Shown: piece by piece, positions 43,201 through 56,592 of the stretch | Layout: the number at the start of each line of letters is the position of its first letter | Numbering within the stretch: the first letter of the stretch is position 1 | Assembly: GCF_019649055.1 (NCBI RefSeq) | Contig: NW_026570378.1 | Coordinates: 202,941 to 266,940, forward strand | Source: Paramacrobiotus metropolitanus | Lineage: Eukaryota > Tardigrada > Eutardigrada > Parachela > Macrobiotidae | Length of the DNA stretch: 64,000 bases | Direction of reading: 5' to 3' | Notes under the pieces: generated by a model | Told to the model about the DNA's origin: nothing | What the model saw: the letters and a program-made list of their open reading frames with translations, nothing else | Databases searched by the model: none | Translations under genes and position numbers: made by a program

Positions 43201-46200
43201 GATGTGCTGGCGGCGCTGTTCGAGGCGCCAAGCGTGGCCGTGCTTCGCAAAGCGTACGGTGATGACGTTAATAGTGTCCTGGAAAAAACGCTGTGCGCGA
43301 TTTATAAAGATGCTGATCGAAAGAAATGGGCGGATGTCGAAGGGCTGGTCTTACGGGCGTTGATGGGTGGCTCGGATTTGATGGAGTATTTGCCGTTCTT
43401 GTTGACAGCCCTCTTATCTAGGTAGAGCAATAAATATAAAAACTGTCTTACCTTAATTGGATTGATATGAATAAATAATAAAAATGCCGATAAAATTTAA
43501 ATAGTGCAATATTTTGAAACAGAGCTGTTAATTTTTGCTAGTGCCATAAACTTTCCTTTGCTGCTTGAAATTATTCTTTTATTTCTGTTAAAAAATTTTC
43601 ATTTCGTGGCGATTTTATTTTTATTGAAATTGTTTTTTTGTTTTACGCAGTTTATTTACATTTTTCTTTCTGGTTTTTTAAACACTCCGCTTAGTTTTAT
43701 CATATTTAATGCTGTTTGTTGTCTTAGGTTTTTTTAAACAAATGTTGCACTACAAATTGCTTTTTGTAATCTTACAAATTTTATTGCAGGAAATATCCCG
43801 TTTTTGCTGAGAATCCCACCTTCTCCGCTAAGTTTCCGCTGACCAATCAAGCACTATCCTCCGAAACGTCGTTGTTTGCGCTGCTGGATGCCGTCAGCAA
43901 TGACATTCTTACCAACCATGCTACTAAAATCCCTGCATGTATCAGCCGGTATTTTTCCCTGTTGTCATCACCGGATGTTGATCTACCACTCTGGACGTCG
44001 TTCCTGACCATCACCGTGTTTATTCGCCTGATCGGTGACCGATCAGAAATGTTGGCATCCGCCGAAGGATGCACATTATTCGATATTATTTCATCCTTTT
44101 TAAGCCGCATTTATATTTCCTCCAAAGAGGTGGACACGACGTCCGGGGAAGTGGTGGTGAAAATGCTGAAACGCGGCAAAATGCCCGTTGGTGTTCTGCT
44201 GGATTGGTTCGGGAAGCTCTTCTCGATGAATGAATATTTCCTGGGTGACGGCACGGCTCGGAAGGTGTTGCTGCGTGCGGCGCGCTTGGCGTTGGAAAGC
44301 GTTAAGAAGCTGAAACATCGCGCGCTGTTTGAGCAGACCGTGGCGTTGTATGTGAAAAAGATGGTGCGGGTGTTGAAGGATGTGGAGGAAATGTTAACGG
44401 CCATGGCAGAAGCCGGGTGGGTGAAATATTGGTCATTATTTAGTATCAAAAATATCGGTGAAATGCTGTATTGTGAAATTGACATTGTAATTACGTGCAA
44501 TTCAACGAAGCTTAAGAATACTGTAATTTGATTTTTAAAATAAAATTTGTTAATAGATAATTATTTGAACCAGCTTGAAAAATTGTTCCGATTTGCTAAT
44601 CTGTTTGTAAAAACAAAACCGTGAAAAAAGGTTTATTTATTTTACAAAATTTGAAAATACTGTTTAGTGGTAAAAGAAAATTTATTAATAAATAATTATT
44701 TGAACTAGCCTGAATAAAATCATCCACTTTATTTACCTGTTTATGCAAAACAAAGTCTGTAAAAAATTTTTATTGTTGCTGCAAAATAGAGAGGTAATTA
44801 AATTTTTATTGTGTCATTAAGTTTCTTCTGCTGGGTTTACGTCTTCACTCAGAAATTTTCGAAGCCACAGCACTACGCTTGTATTGTGGCGAGCTTCAAT
44901 ATGTTTACCGCTGCGATTACTGGCGAGTGCATACCATACTTACGAGCCCTTTTTTTCGGCTAATTTTTCTGAACTATGCGCTTGTAGTTGGGTATTTCAT
45001 GGTTCTGTGGTCCAGTTTGCTATGAACCATTTTTTTATTATTACTTATGAATTATTATTTTCTCGGTTGTTTTTTCCTAATTATGCGCTTGTAGTTCGGG
45101 GATTTCTCCGGCTCTGCGCTCCAGTGTGCTGTCCTTCGCCGCGCAGTGTGTTGCGCTGATTTCCCCCGACACCCTGCACGATGAGACCGCGGTGAGTTTG
45201 CTGGCGGTAATCTTGCCGTCCCTCAATAATCAGCATATCCAAATCCGCCGGCATGCCCTGCTGGTCTGCCGCAACATCGTCGCACGGCACAAGATCTCCT
45301 CACCGGAAGTGAAACAGCTGCTGCAGGTCCTGGTCAGTCAGGCCGACCGCATGGAAGTCGATGGGTTCATCGTCAGTCAGGTGTTGGCCGATGTGTTAGC
45401 GGGAGCAACTTCGGAGCGGACGCGTGAGTTCTGGTTGGATGTATTGTTCCGACCAGTCGGCAGTGAACGACTGGGCAGTGTGGCACAATTGGAGATGCTG
45501 AAAGCGCTGCGTTTAGTGCAGGTAAAGGTGATTATTTGTTGTCTCCCTTGTACTGTAGCCCAGTTTTTTAAATACAGATTTTACCAGGCCGGTGGAGATT
45601 TTTTTGGTTAATTTTGAAATATGTATTCTTTTTTTAGTTTTATTTGTAAATTTGAAATTAAATAATTCGGGTTGAATTTCGATTTTAAAATATGTTTCTT
45701 ATTGTGCTGGACTGCAGTTTGCCGGTATTTGTAGTTTCATAGGTCCGACTCGGCAAGCAGCGTTACTTTGAAATTTGAATACGAACTTCAGTGGTAAAAC
45801 TGCAAAATTCCCAACCTTTCTCGTTAATCTGCGCTCAAAGCGATACTTCTAGTCATCGTAGTGGTGTGGCAGGCAGTTACGTTCCGGAAGTACTGGCTGT
45901 ATGTCATTATTGGTCCATTGGGCATTTCTGATAAAACTGTATTAAATTATTTTATTTAAGCAAAATCAGTTTATTTTTGAAAACATCATTGCCTTTGAAA
46001 GAAGGAAGGAAAAAAAATTTACTGTTTTTATGAGGGTCTGCATTTAAAAGAATGAAAATAACCGGTGTCTAAAAAATTCTTATTGGAATTACTATATTAT
46101 TCATTTTACAGTCCGTAAGGATTCTTGTCCGACTGAAGCCGGTAATGGAGAAATTATTGGCCACCTATGATACATTGGACTCCACCGAATTAGAAATGGT

Positions 46201-49200
46201 TAACGAACTGGCGGAGCGGTATTCGGGAGCGTTTCGCGGCAGCGACGCCCAGGGACCATGGGAAGTCGACATGGAGACGATGGTCTTGGCAACCATCGAG
46301 CACGCGCTTCGTCTTCCGGGGCGCTGCGGTATTGCCTCGCCAGCGGAAGTTGTTCTGCGAAATTTCCAGTTCTTCGATCGGGAGAAGTTTGGCGATGGAT
46401 TGTTCAACCGAATTCTAAATGTTTGTGCACTACTTCTACAACTAGTTACTTTTTAATTTAAGCATAATAAAATTGTATTGATATATTCTGTAATGTTACA
46501 TTACATTACAACTGTAATGTTAAATTTGTATTTATCTTTTTTAGTTATTTTTATTTTCGAATATTTTTGTATATTTATTTGCTGCTCTATACTGTATAAC
46601 TATATGGTTTATTTTAAAATTTATTTTTTTGGTTTGCGAAAAAATCCAATCAATATTTTTTACTAAAAATTCAAAGTTGTTTATTTGCAGTTTCTTTGTT
46701 TATTTGCTTGTTGGCGTTTTTTTTTATTTTTTTGTTTGTCTTACTATTGAGGTTCTGGGCGGTTGATTGTTGATCTTATTTACAGAAAATTCTGAAGTTT
46801 TACGTGGAAAAGGCGAATCCAGCGATGAACAGTTCGTTTCGCCGCTATTTGAAACATGTTCGTCTGCCGGCGGAATTGATTCTGCACCAGCTGAATGGGC
46901 GCATAGCGGAAGGCGATGCGAAACGGAAGAAGCTGAGCGGTGCGTTAGCCCGGATGAATGACCCAGCACGGAAAACTGTGACGTTTTGGCGGCATGCCAA
47001 TGATTTGCTGGAGCTGTTGTTGAACAAGAAGAAAGTGACGGGAGTGCGGCGTGTGGTGGAGGAACTGTGCGAGCTGCTGAAGGAGTCCATTGTGCTGACG
47101 GGGGATGAGGACTTGATGGAGCAGGTGGAGATGGTGCGGCAGAAGGTGTTTGCCGTGATTAATTTCACTGTCAGCGACGCACGGAACAGACTACGGCCCA
47201 GCAGCTTGAAGGTTAGTATTGCACCGGGTGTAAGTAATACTAGTAATTATGTCCTATGAGTTGAATCAATCGTAGTGCGGTGGCTGGACTCCACCAATTC
47301 CTTTACTTTGTTGTTGCCATTTCATTTGCACCCTTCGGGTGTAAACTATTTTGAACTATTGGGGTAAAATAGTTTTTAAAATCAGAGAATGGTACCAAAA
47401 ATCAAAAGTATCAGAAACTGAGGTATCGAGAAGAGTGTCAGCAAATTTTATTCATATCGAACAAGTTTAATATGCAACGCTTAATTAATTCATTTAGTTA
47501 ATTCTTTGATTTATTTGGTGTATTTGATTTTAATCATTTGCTACGTATTTGGAACTATTTATTTTTTGCTTCACAATTATTATAGGATGCCCGATTCGAT
47601 AGCCGATTTACGGCTATTAGTATTATGGCGCGTACACACACCGAATATTCGTTTTATTAGACCTTTGATTTGGTGTATGGTGTTTTGAATTGGTTTGCTT
47701 GAGTTAATTGAACATCAATACACTCCAAATAGAGAGACATCCAACTGTGCTTGAAGGATTTTTAACTGTGGCTGGGATATTTCAGAGTGGTACTATAACA
47801 CTTTTTTTTGTATTCTGTACTGTGTATCTCTTTTCTCTCGTTCACAGACTTCACCGCGCAGACTGGACATTGCCGTCATCGTCGACTGCCTGCGCGCCAG
47901 CAGCAACATCCACACCCAGCTTGCTGGTCTGGCTTTACTGTCCACACTGGCGCAGCGCCTGCCCTCCACCATCCTGCAATCGTGCATGTCCATTTTCTCC
48001 TTAACCGGCAGCCATCTCCTCCACAAGGAGGACGAATATTCCCTCAACATGATCCTGCGCATCATCGACGCCATCGTCCCGGTCATCCTGCAGACCGCCG
48101 CCTCCACGGCGGACGCGGTACGCGCTATCTGGGAGGTGCTGGTGGACGCACTGCCCCATATTCCCCCGCACCGGCGGGGCCTCCTGTTCGGCCGGGTGGT
48201 GGAGGTCACCGGGGAGGAGGGACTGTGGATTGGGATGGTGCTGTTGGGCACGCTGTACGTGGGGAAGGGACTGGCCGTGGAACCGGAGGGGAAGAGCAAG
48301 AAATTTGGGTATCCGGTGTTGTGTGAGTTTCTGGGGGAGTTGTTTGAGCGCTGCGATCAGGGGATGCGGGTAGAGAGTGTGCGGAAGGTGGTGGAGTTTG
48401 TCGTGGCAGAGACGGGGGTGCTGGATGCTCAAACGTGGACAGGTGAGGGTTTTCGAGCTTACGTTTACGTTTAGTACCATTTTGCTTTCTGCTCCTCTGC
48501 CTGACTATTTTCTTTGACAGTTGCGTATGCGTCATCTTTCGCATACTGTTGTTATGTGGGTAACAAATAGGTAGTTTTGTTTGATTTATTAGTTTGTATT
48601 TACCCTTTGGTCATTACTATCAGTTCTTGGTTTTTTTAAAAACTTTGATTGATTATTATTTATTGCTGCTAATATTTTATTAATTGCTGTTAATTTCTAA
48701 ACTTTTATTAATTTAATTGCTAAACAGCAAAATTAATTAATAATTTAACTGTTTATTAATTGCTAATCTTTTATTTTTTGCTGTTAATTGATCAGCTTTT
48801 ATTTATTTGTATCCTTTGTAGGTTTTTTAATTATTGTCGCACTAATTTCTAGAACATTTCGTTCCATTTTTGAGTTATCACAAACATTTAGGGCGCCTCG
48901 CTGGGGACGGGGGGTTGCAATTACGAGCATTCGAGCCTGTGTTTCGGGAGAGCTTACAGTTTGATGATTGCAGTATCTTCGAACCAGTTTTCTTGTGACC
49001 AGTTGAATGTATCGATGAAGAGTAATTTCGGAAAAAAATTATTCACATAGTACTGAACAATACCGGGTACGGATATATGATTTTCAGTTTATGCAAATAA
49101 ACCAAAGCACATTTCAGAACGCACAAGCCACTTAACTACGATTGCAGTATTAATTTGACTGTGTAACCGACAGCGAAGCTACGCGTGACAAAGAATCGTT

Positions 49201-52200
49201 ATTGTAGACTTTCGCGCTAATCTAAATCTTACTAACGTTTTCCTTTCTTCATCGTGATGGAAGTGGAATTATATTTATCTATGGCAGCGTATAACTCTGA
49301 AATTCTAATTGCTTCTGCAGCAAAACGGAAGCACGTTGAAAGGATACGATTCGAGAAGCCGCTGATTCCCGCCAACTTGCCGAAAGAACAGCAGATCCAA
49401 TTGGTATCCGTGGCCATGTCGTTCATCTCCTACTATTTCCCCATGGAATCACAGAAAGCTGGCAACGATGCGGATGCATCACTGGAAGGTCTCCTAACAG
49501 CGCTCCTAAACATCCAGTTCCATGCCCGCGCCAACAGCACCCAGCGTCCACCGGCGGAACGCCCGTTATGGGCGGATTTACTGGCTAAATCATCGGCGGC
49601 GGCCACGGAAGTTCTGGGTAAAATGTCCTGGTCGACGTTCGTCACTATTATGGATAACATCCTCAAGAAAGCGGAGGATGAGAGCGCCTTGAAAATGGCG
49701 CTGGAAGAGCTGGGTGGTGCGTTAAGTGTGCGAGACCGATTGCCGACGGATGATGTGAATTTGTTGAAACCGTTGGTGAACACCATCATTCAAATTCTTC
49801 AGGGCGGTGTGACGAGTGCGGATACGGATGAGGATGCGGCAACAGCGGGTATGAATAAGGTTAAAATTTACATATTTGGGGTCGTGTTTTGAAAATTAAT
49901 GTGTTTGATTTTTTAGCCAAAATTTAGACATTTTGTGTTATTCAGTGGAAATTTGACATGAAATAAAGCTTGAGCCTCGAAAATATTTTTTTACCAATAC
50001 TGTTTTTAACGGGAGCCTTTTAACGGGAAATGAAAAAGAATCTGGAAACAAATTTGCGAAGAATTTATCATCAGAAATAAAAAGTTAGTGTTATCAAGTT
50101 TTTCGTCGTTATTGAGGTGAAAGCAATTATAAGCCATGAAGCCAGAAGCGAAATTCCTGCAGAACACAATTTCCTCAATGACAGTGATGTTTGAAGTAAA
50201 TGTTCTCTCGTTTCTCGTTCAATTAGCTTTTTTCTAATTGAACCTGCAATTTTTTCCGCCACTTGAAACTGGTTTATTGTAGATACGTAGAAGGTTTTAC
50301 TATAGATTTTAATCTTAGTATTCGAAAAAATGTTAAAAAAATATTATTTAATAAACGTTATTTTAAACGTACGAATGATCGTTTAATTTTAAAATAATTT
50401 CGATTCGACATTTAAATGTCGACTTTTGGAAATTTTTATTTCCACCCTAGGTAAGAGAAAACGCGTGGATAGTGGCGGACACCGAGTGTCCATCAGTCCG
50501 GTGATCCAACGCGGATGCCTGTACTGTCTGCGTCAGTTGGTTATGATCCTCGGCAAAGAACTGTGGCCGCCCGTTCTGCGTGTCTGCCTGAATTGCCTCA
50601 ATGCCGAAGACGGGCATGCGCTGTCCGAAAGCTTATTAACAATCGGAGCCATAATCCGCTGCGCGAAACTGGGCGTGCTTCCCAAACTCCCCAAGTTGAT
50701 GCCGCTGTTGGTGTTGTGTTTAACGCGGCGAGCGAGCAGCGGCGGCGTGGATGTGGTCAGCGGGGTGGACGTGATGGAGAGCGGTGTCAGTGTGCTGGGC
50801 GGTCTGCTCAGTCCGTTCTTGGCGGCGGTGTTGCGGTTGATCGCGCTGTGGCGCGGCGTGAAAGTGAAGGACGGATTGCGAAAACAGTTTGATGCCGGTC
50901 TGGAGAAATTAGAAGGCGTTGTAACCGGCGGGTTAGCGTTCCGCATGGTGTTCGCGGCGGTGAAGGAGGCCTTCGAAAAAACTGATGAAACTAAGGTACG
51001 AAAATTTCGTCGTTGCACATTGAACTGGATGATAACAAACGTAGAGTAGTGGCTTGCTTGGTCTTGACCTTCGATCATGTCGAAGATTTTGTAGCTTCTT
51101 GAAACTGCAGTCTTTGTATGTAGTTGGACTGTTTTTGCGTACATTGTTTCTTTTTGACGTTACCATTGGCAGAATATGCCGTAAGCATGTTTTAAGAAAA
51201 TTTATCAACTGTAGTTTACACGATGAAGGAACGACGATTAGTAGCTACTGTAGTTTGCGGTGTTTGCCCTGTTTATTCAGTTTTCATCATTTTACTTCAA
51301 TAATAATATTTAAAAATATTATTCAATAATTTAGTTATTAAAATTTGTTGTCGTCTAACAGTACGTTTGTTTTATTCATTTAGCGGATCAAGCACGTAAG
51401 TGACTGACTTAATCTAATTTCTGATAGCGAAGAAACTTGCAAACCATTTCCGTTGCGTTAGTTTTCAGGAAGGCAGAAGATGTAGAATTTGGGCTTGACT
51501 AATGTCGAGGTGGGATGGTAATTGTTGTAGAATATGCCGTCGCTTTGATTGGATTTGCGCTTTTTAAATAGTTTGTTTCTGAAGATGTGTGATTGTGCTT
51601 TTACCGTTATTGTGTCTAAGTCTTTAAGAATAAACCGCAAGCAGTTCTTAGAAAAACGTATCGGGAAGCGGAGATTACTCGCCGAAGTGACGTTACATTG
51701 TACTGTTCATTTGTAGTTCCTGTACAGGTATCTGTCGCATTTAGTTATTGGCCTTATTAATATTATATGTTAATTTTATGTCATCAATATCAGTTTATTT
51801 AGTAACCTTTTTTCCTGTTTTTTAACTAATTACAGTTAATTTGGTGATGTATTTGGCCCTTTAAATATGCAGGCGACCGTTAGGGGGAGTTAAGGGTTTT
51901 ATTGACACTACATTTGGGTTGACAGGATGTTCGTGTGGCGTTGCTGCGTATCCTCAGCGTCAGTCTGGCGAAACTCCCGAAACCGCAGGTGGCCGAGATG
52001 CTCAGTCTGCAGCGGCCACTGGTTGACTTCCTCTTATCCGTCCTGGAGCAGCACCACGAAGCCGCGTCCACTCTGGCGCTGGACACGCTGAGCAGTCTAG
52101 TGCTGTACATGCCGGACAGCGTGTTCCGCGGACTCTTCATGCGCATCTACCAGTGGGTGATTTCGTCCGAGAGCGGTGAACGATGGGTGGTGTTCTTCCG

Positions 52201-53441
52201 GATTGTCGCCCGTCTGACCGACACCCTCAAGCTTCTCTTCACCATCTTCGCGTCCACGGTGATCGGGCAGACCGTCAAGTTGATGGAGGCGCTGCATGTG
52301 GTTAAAGGCGAGAGTGGCCAGTTTGCGAAAACGGATGTGCGAGTGGAGCTACTGAATGAAATGTTTGGGGTGCTGAGCCGTTTCTTCAAGTTCGATGTCG
52401 AAGGTATGGGTGGTGCCACACTTTCAGGATTTCGATCAAAGTATTTTCAATAACATTCGCGTATTTGATTGAAATGAATAAACGGGAATATTTATTTTAA
52501 TAGAAAAATCTTATCACACCAGTTTTATACGAAGCGAACTGCGGAAACTGTTAAGTGAAAATTTGACAAGAGATAATAGTGCATTTTGAGTAACACGATA
52601 ATGGATTCATTTACCTTAACCATTTCAGCGTATCAAAGGCAGAAGCATAAAATCTTTAAAAAATAAGAAATAAATGGGTTTATTATTGTGTTTTTTTTCG
52701 CAATAAATTGCATCTGTGTCATTTCGAAAACGGCAAAGATATGAATATCGGTCGTAGTTGAAGGTGCATCGTATATCGAAGTGGCTGACGTAGTGCGGTG
52801 GATGTTTGCGTCGTGAATCTTATCAAGTAATAATTTAATCCTTTGAAAGCTACGCTGTGGCGGTCTGGGTTCAAGGAGTTTTCCCTATTTTGATTAGGCG
52901 AAGTATAGTTTTTTATTTGCAAATAACAGAATAATAATTAAGTTAATTGTCGAATAAAAAAATTGGTACTTGGAAAACTTCCGCTCGTCGAACATGTGGG
53001 GTTTATGTTATTTTCCTTGTAGGATTCTTTAACGCCGATCAGTACGATATCTTGATGCAGCCGTTAATCAACCAGCTGGACAATTTCCACGACACGGTGT
53101 CCTATCTGCGCAGCAGTCCCGCGTTGATTGCTTGCATTGCGGATTTTGTGGTGTGCTTGAACGACGACAGTCTGTGGAAACCGCTGCACTACCAGATTTG
53201 CCTGAAAAGTCGCAGTGAAATCGCGGAAGTCCGCATCGCCGCCCTGCAGACGCTGTCCGCGTTGGCGGAAAAGCTGGGCGAAGCGTACGGCGACCTGCTG
53301 CCGGAAGCCATGACCTTTTTGGTGGAGCTGGCGGAGGATGACGATGAGGGGGTGGAGCGGCAGTGTCAGGCGACCAAGGCGGTGCTGGAGAAGGTGCTGG
53401 GCCAGTCGACCGTCTGGCAGGAAGAGTTAACGGGTGATTAG
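40233..53441 (+). CDS. HEATR1: HEAT-repeat ribosome biogenesis factor HEATR1/UTP10
   Basis: Thirteen exons: 40233-40697, 41309-41815, 42259-42627, 43033-43421, 43790-44416, 45095-45521, 46112-46420, 46786-47211, 47848-48442, 49321-49848, 50451-50995, 51926-52403, 53023-53441. Phases agree and give 2,027 aa, close to the human 2,144. The N-terminus matches the family (SLASQLKALAVPQ, LFDPSEAAKYD, ERSVQNKELNAKLDENIGEFL, ALEWLIVRFHIHQYN). So does the C-terminus (DDSLWKPLHYQICLKSR, LPEAMTFLVELAEDD, ERQCQATKAVLEKVLG). The whole protein is alpha-helical HEAT repeats. HEATR1 belongs to the t-UTP part of the nucleolar SSU processome and is needed for rDNA transcription and 18S rRNA processing. The donor of exon 5 is chosen by phase (GG|GTGGGT) over an out-of-phase GTGAAA four bases later. 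Confidence 0.9.
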
Positions 53442-55123
53442 CAGGGTTTTATATGAGGAATATGGTTTGTTAAAAGGATTTGGTCGATTTCGGACGGTTG
53501 TTGTCGGTTGCGGGTGGGATAGTGCTGTCTCGGTCTGTTTTGTCTGTTGCAAATTTTAATTGTGTTATAAAGTGTAGGTTTGGCTTTTTTTGTTATATGG
53601 TTTAGCTTTGTGGAGGAACTAGAAGGAATATATTCGGGAAAACAAATTATTTGATAAGTGTTCGACTATATACAGATTATTTGATAAGCGAAGCGAAGTA
53701 GGTATTCTTTACCTTGTCGTCTTGCTGTTTAATTTAAAAAAAACTGCCACACTATCAGATCAGAGGATGGTTACGTACCAATCAGTACACAGAGAAAAAT
53801 GGTGCTCAACAAGTGGTTAAAATGATAAATACTGGAAAAATGGAAATGAAATATCGATTTCGCGGCCCTTGGATTTTTGCCCGAAGTAGCCCGGGTATGG
53901 AAAAATTAGTGACCGGCTTTGATACATTAAACTCCGTCAAGCTGAACGGTCTTAATCACTGAACAGACGATTCGCACTATTTCATTTAGTTGTTTCGTAT
54001 TTGTATTTTGTATTCCATGCGACATGCAGCGTCACGTTGAACACGTACTTCCATGATAAAATCGTCAAGTTCTCGATCTCTCGACTGCTAGAAATAGTAG
54101 TCATCGTAGTGTTGTGGCAACTGCACCTTTCCATTGGTTTGCAGTTATGATCGAACATGGTGAATGTCCAGTAAGATTATATTCAAAATTAGCATAATAA
54201 ATTTTTTTTGAAAATAAATCTGGTTTTAAAAAAGCGTATGACAACAGAATGTCTGTTTCGGAGACAATTTTCTGTAATTGGTCTATATTTTCCCACTAAA
54301 GGCTTGGTTGCAGTATAAAATCTGTTTTTTATTTCTTATTTTGCGATTAAATTTCTTGGAGGAGAATAAAAATTTCTTATTAAAAAAGATTATTTTGGAA
54401 GGCTGTACGGACGCGTATTGAGAAAATAATCGGAATATGCGGAAAATATTCTGATTTTTTTCACAGATTTTGTCGATAAATGTTATATAATCCACTGCAG
54501 ATATTTTTTAAAAGGCCGAGTACAGGCAAAATTTTGCAGGTTGGATGCGATTTAGATCGTAACCGGTTGCTATGTAATTGCAGATATATTACCGGAAAAC
54601 AACCAATAAACTGGGCCTAATTAGTAATCTTTAAAGTGCCGAAAATTCTGGGAGCGAATTCCAATGGTGATAAATTTTGAAGTGGCAGGCATGCTTAACA
54701 AGTCTATTCTTTGAATTTTTAAAAGCTGATGTTCTTATCTGAAATCGCAACCGGTTCCGGTGCATTATTCGCAAGTACTAATAAACTGGATTTCAATTCG
54801 TATTAAGCTGCCCAAAATCCTGGGAGCGAATTCCACCGGTGACACTTGACGCGTCCCTAACACTGGAACCACTTTGCGAAACATGCTTTAACAACAGGCA
54901 CAAACGGTATTACATAACGCGACCCTGGTTCGTCTAATAATATTATTAAATATTATCAAATGTATACATTAGCACGTGGAACGCACATGGTTTATGGTTT
55001 ATACCGCTGACATGACTAACTAACACCGGCGTTAATTTCATACAGCACTGAACCGGCTTTTTTATGTGGTTGATTGCATAACAACAAAAGCGCCCGCAAA
55101 CCTAAACTGAGCCGTTGAAAATC
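53442..55123. other. Intergenic with diverged tandem duplication
   Basis: About 1.7 kb. HEATR1's 3' UTR is at the left. A segment of roughly 120 bp occurs twice with a period of about 172 (54555-54680 and 54735-54850). Shared blocks include AACCGGTT, AATAAACTGG and GGGAGCGAATTCCA. It lies directly upstream of the CBM14 gene, so it could be duplicated enhancer sequence, which is an inference. Confidence 0.5.
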
Positions 55124-55131
55124 ATATAAAA
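55124..55131 (+). promoter_or_regulatory. TATA box of the CBM14 gene
   Basis: TATAAAAA about 150 bp before the ATG at 55274. A transcription start about 30 bp downstream would give a leader of roughly 115 nt. A TATA promoter fits a strongly, tissue-specifically expressed cuticle or gut protein. Confidence 0.5.
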
Positions 55132-55273
55132 AGCCGGCATTAACCGGCAATCAAAATCATATCAATACTCCCATTGTATAGCTTATTAAATTAAGCACCG
55201 CTGCTGTTCTGCGTCGCCTACCTCCACTTTAAAGAATTACACTCTTTAGTGTAGTGAAATCCTCCTAGTCATC

Positions 55274-56592
55274 ATGAAATTCCTGATTGTGTTAGCCGTG
55301 GTTGTGGGCATTGTATCCTGCCAGAAAGGAGGCGCTCCGAAAACAGCGGCCAAGCCGAAGACCGCCGCCGCCGCCCCGAAAGCGGCCGCCAAGCCCGCCG
55401 CGAAATCAGCGTCATCCTCCGCGGGAGACAGCAGCAGCAGTGGCAAGTATGTCTGGGATTACCTGAAGCCGGCTCTGGATGCCGCGGAAGTAGCCGCTAT
55501 CCTGCAGGCCAAATCTGGCGACTATCCGACACTGGCCGAGATCCCCGATGACAGCAGCTTCGACTGCAGCAGCAAGAAGCAGCCGGGTTTCTACGCCGAT
55601 GTGCCCAGCAAGTGTCAGGTATTCCATCGTTGCGATGTCAACGGGAACAAGACCAGCTATTTGTGCGTCAACAGCACCCTCTTCAACCAGATCACCCTCG
55701 TCTGCGATTACTTCTTCAACGTTGACTGCGAGAAGTAAGCAACATTCTTATTTTTTTAACGATAATAGCATCATATTCATTAGAAGTTATTTTATTACCT
55801 ATCTGTACTATCTATTTTACCATTAGAAAAGCATAAATTTTAATATATCGATTACTAATTTAAATCATATTATATATTAATAATTTTTTTAGCAAGCGTA
55901 ATTCAATGTACGAAAGAAAATCTATCTGTCTGTACACTGTCACAGTGTTAATAAGTAACTTTACACACGTGACAAATAAAACTAATAAGCGTGTACAATA
56001 CTTACTTATCGGCTTTAATGTGTAAATTGCTTAATAAAATTGTTTTAATTTCTTAATTCCCTAGATATGCGAGCATATAATATCACACTAATTCATACAC
56101 AATATATATGATATTGTGGATATGTGAGCATGAGTACATTACACTGATTAAAGACTTAAATTGCTATGTGCACATAGAGTTGCATGAAATTCAACTGTTA
56201 ATCCTTGCAGATTCGCCGAGCAGGAGGATTTCGCCAACTCCCGACTGTACACTGACAAGGATCTCTTCGACACTCCCCCGGCTGATTATGTTGCTCCTCA
56301 AAGCAAACCCGCAAATGCTAGCGACAGCGGAGACGAGGCCGCGCAGTCCGGTGCTACCACCAAGAAGGCGGCCGGCGGTGCTACCACGAAGAAGCCGGCT
56401 GGTGGTGCGGCTACCACCAAGAAAGCGGCGGCCGGCGGCAAAGCGACCACCGCCGCGGCAGCCGAAGACACCACTTCCGCCGCCGGTGGCGAGGATACCA
56501 CTGCTGCTGGAGGTGAAGATACCACTGCTGGAGGTGAAGACACAACCGCCGCCGCGGGAGGTGAGGACACGACAGCTGCTGCTAGCGAATAA
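55274..56592 (+). CDS. Secreted chitin-binding (CBM14/peritrophin-A) protein with Thr-rich tail
   Basis: Exon 1 (55274-55734) and exon 2 (56211-56592) give 280 aa. Residues 1-16 form a signal peptide. Then comes an Ala/Lys/Pro-rich region (17-50). A single chitin-binding type 2 domain has its six Cys at 98, 114, 120, 131, 144 and 152 and the typical aromatic residues (GFYADV, CDYFFNVDC). The tail has TTKK and GGEDTT repeats, probable O-glycosylation sites as in mucin-like peritrophins. Such proteins bind chitin in cuticle or gut lining. The last codon of exon 1 overlaps the donor (GAGAA|GTAAGC): an unspliced message would stop there at 154 aa with a complete CBM14 domain, so two forms are possible. 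Confidence 0.85.

Noticed and set aside
40233-53441. Initial idea that this HEAT-repeat gene is MMS19
   Set aside because: N- and C-terminal motifs (ERSVQNKELNAKLDEN, DDSLWKPLHYQICLKSR) match HEATR1/UTP10.
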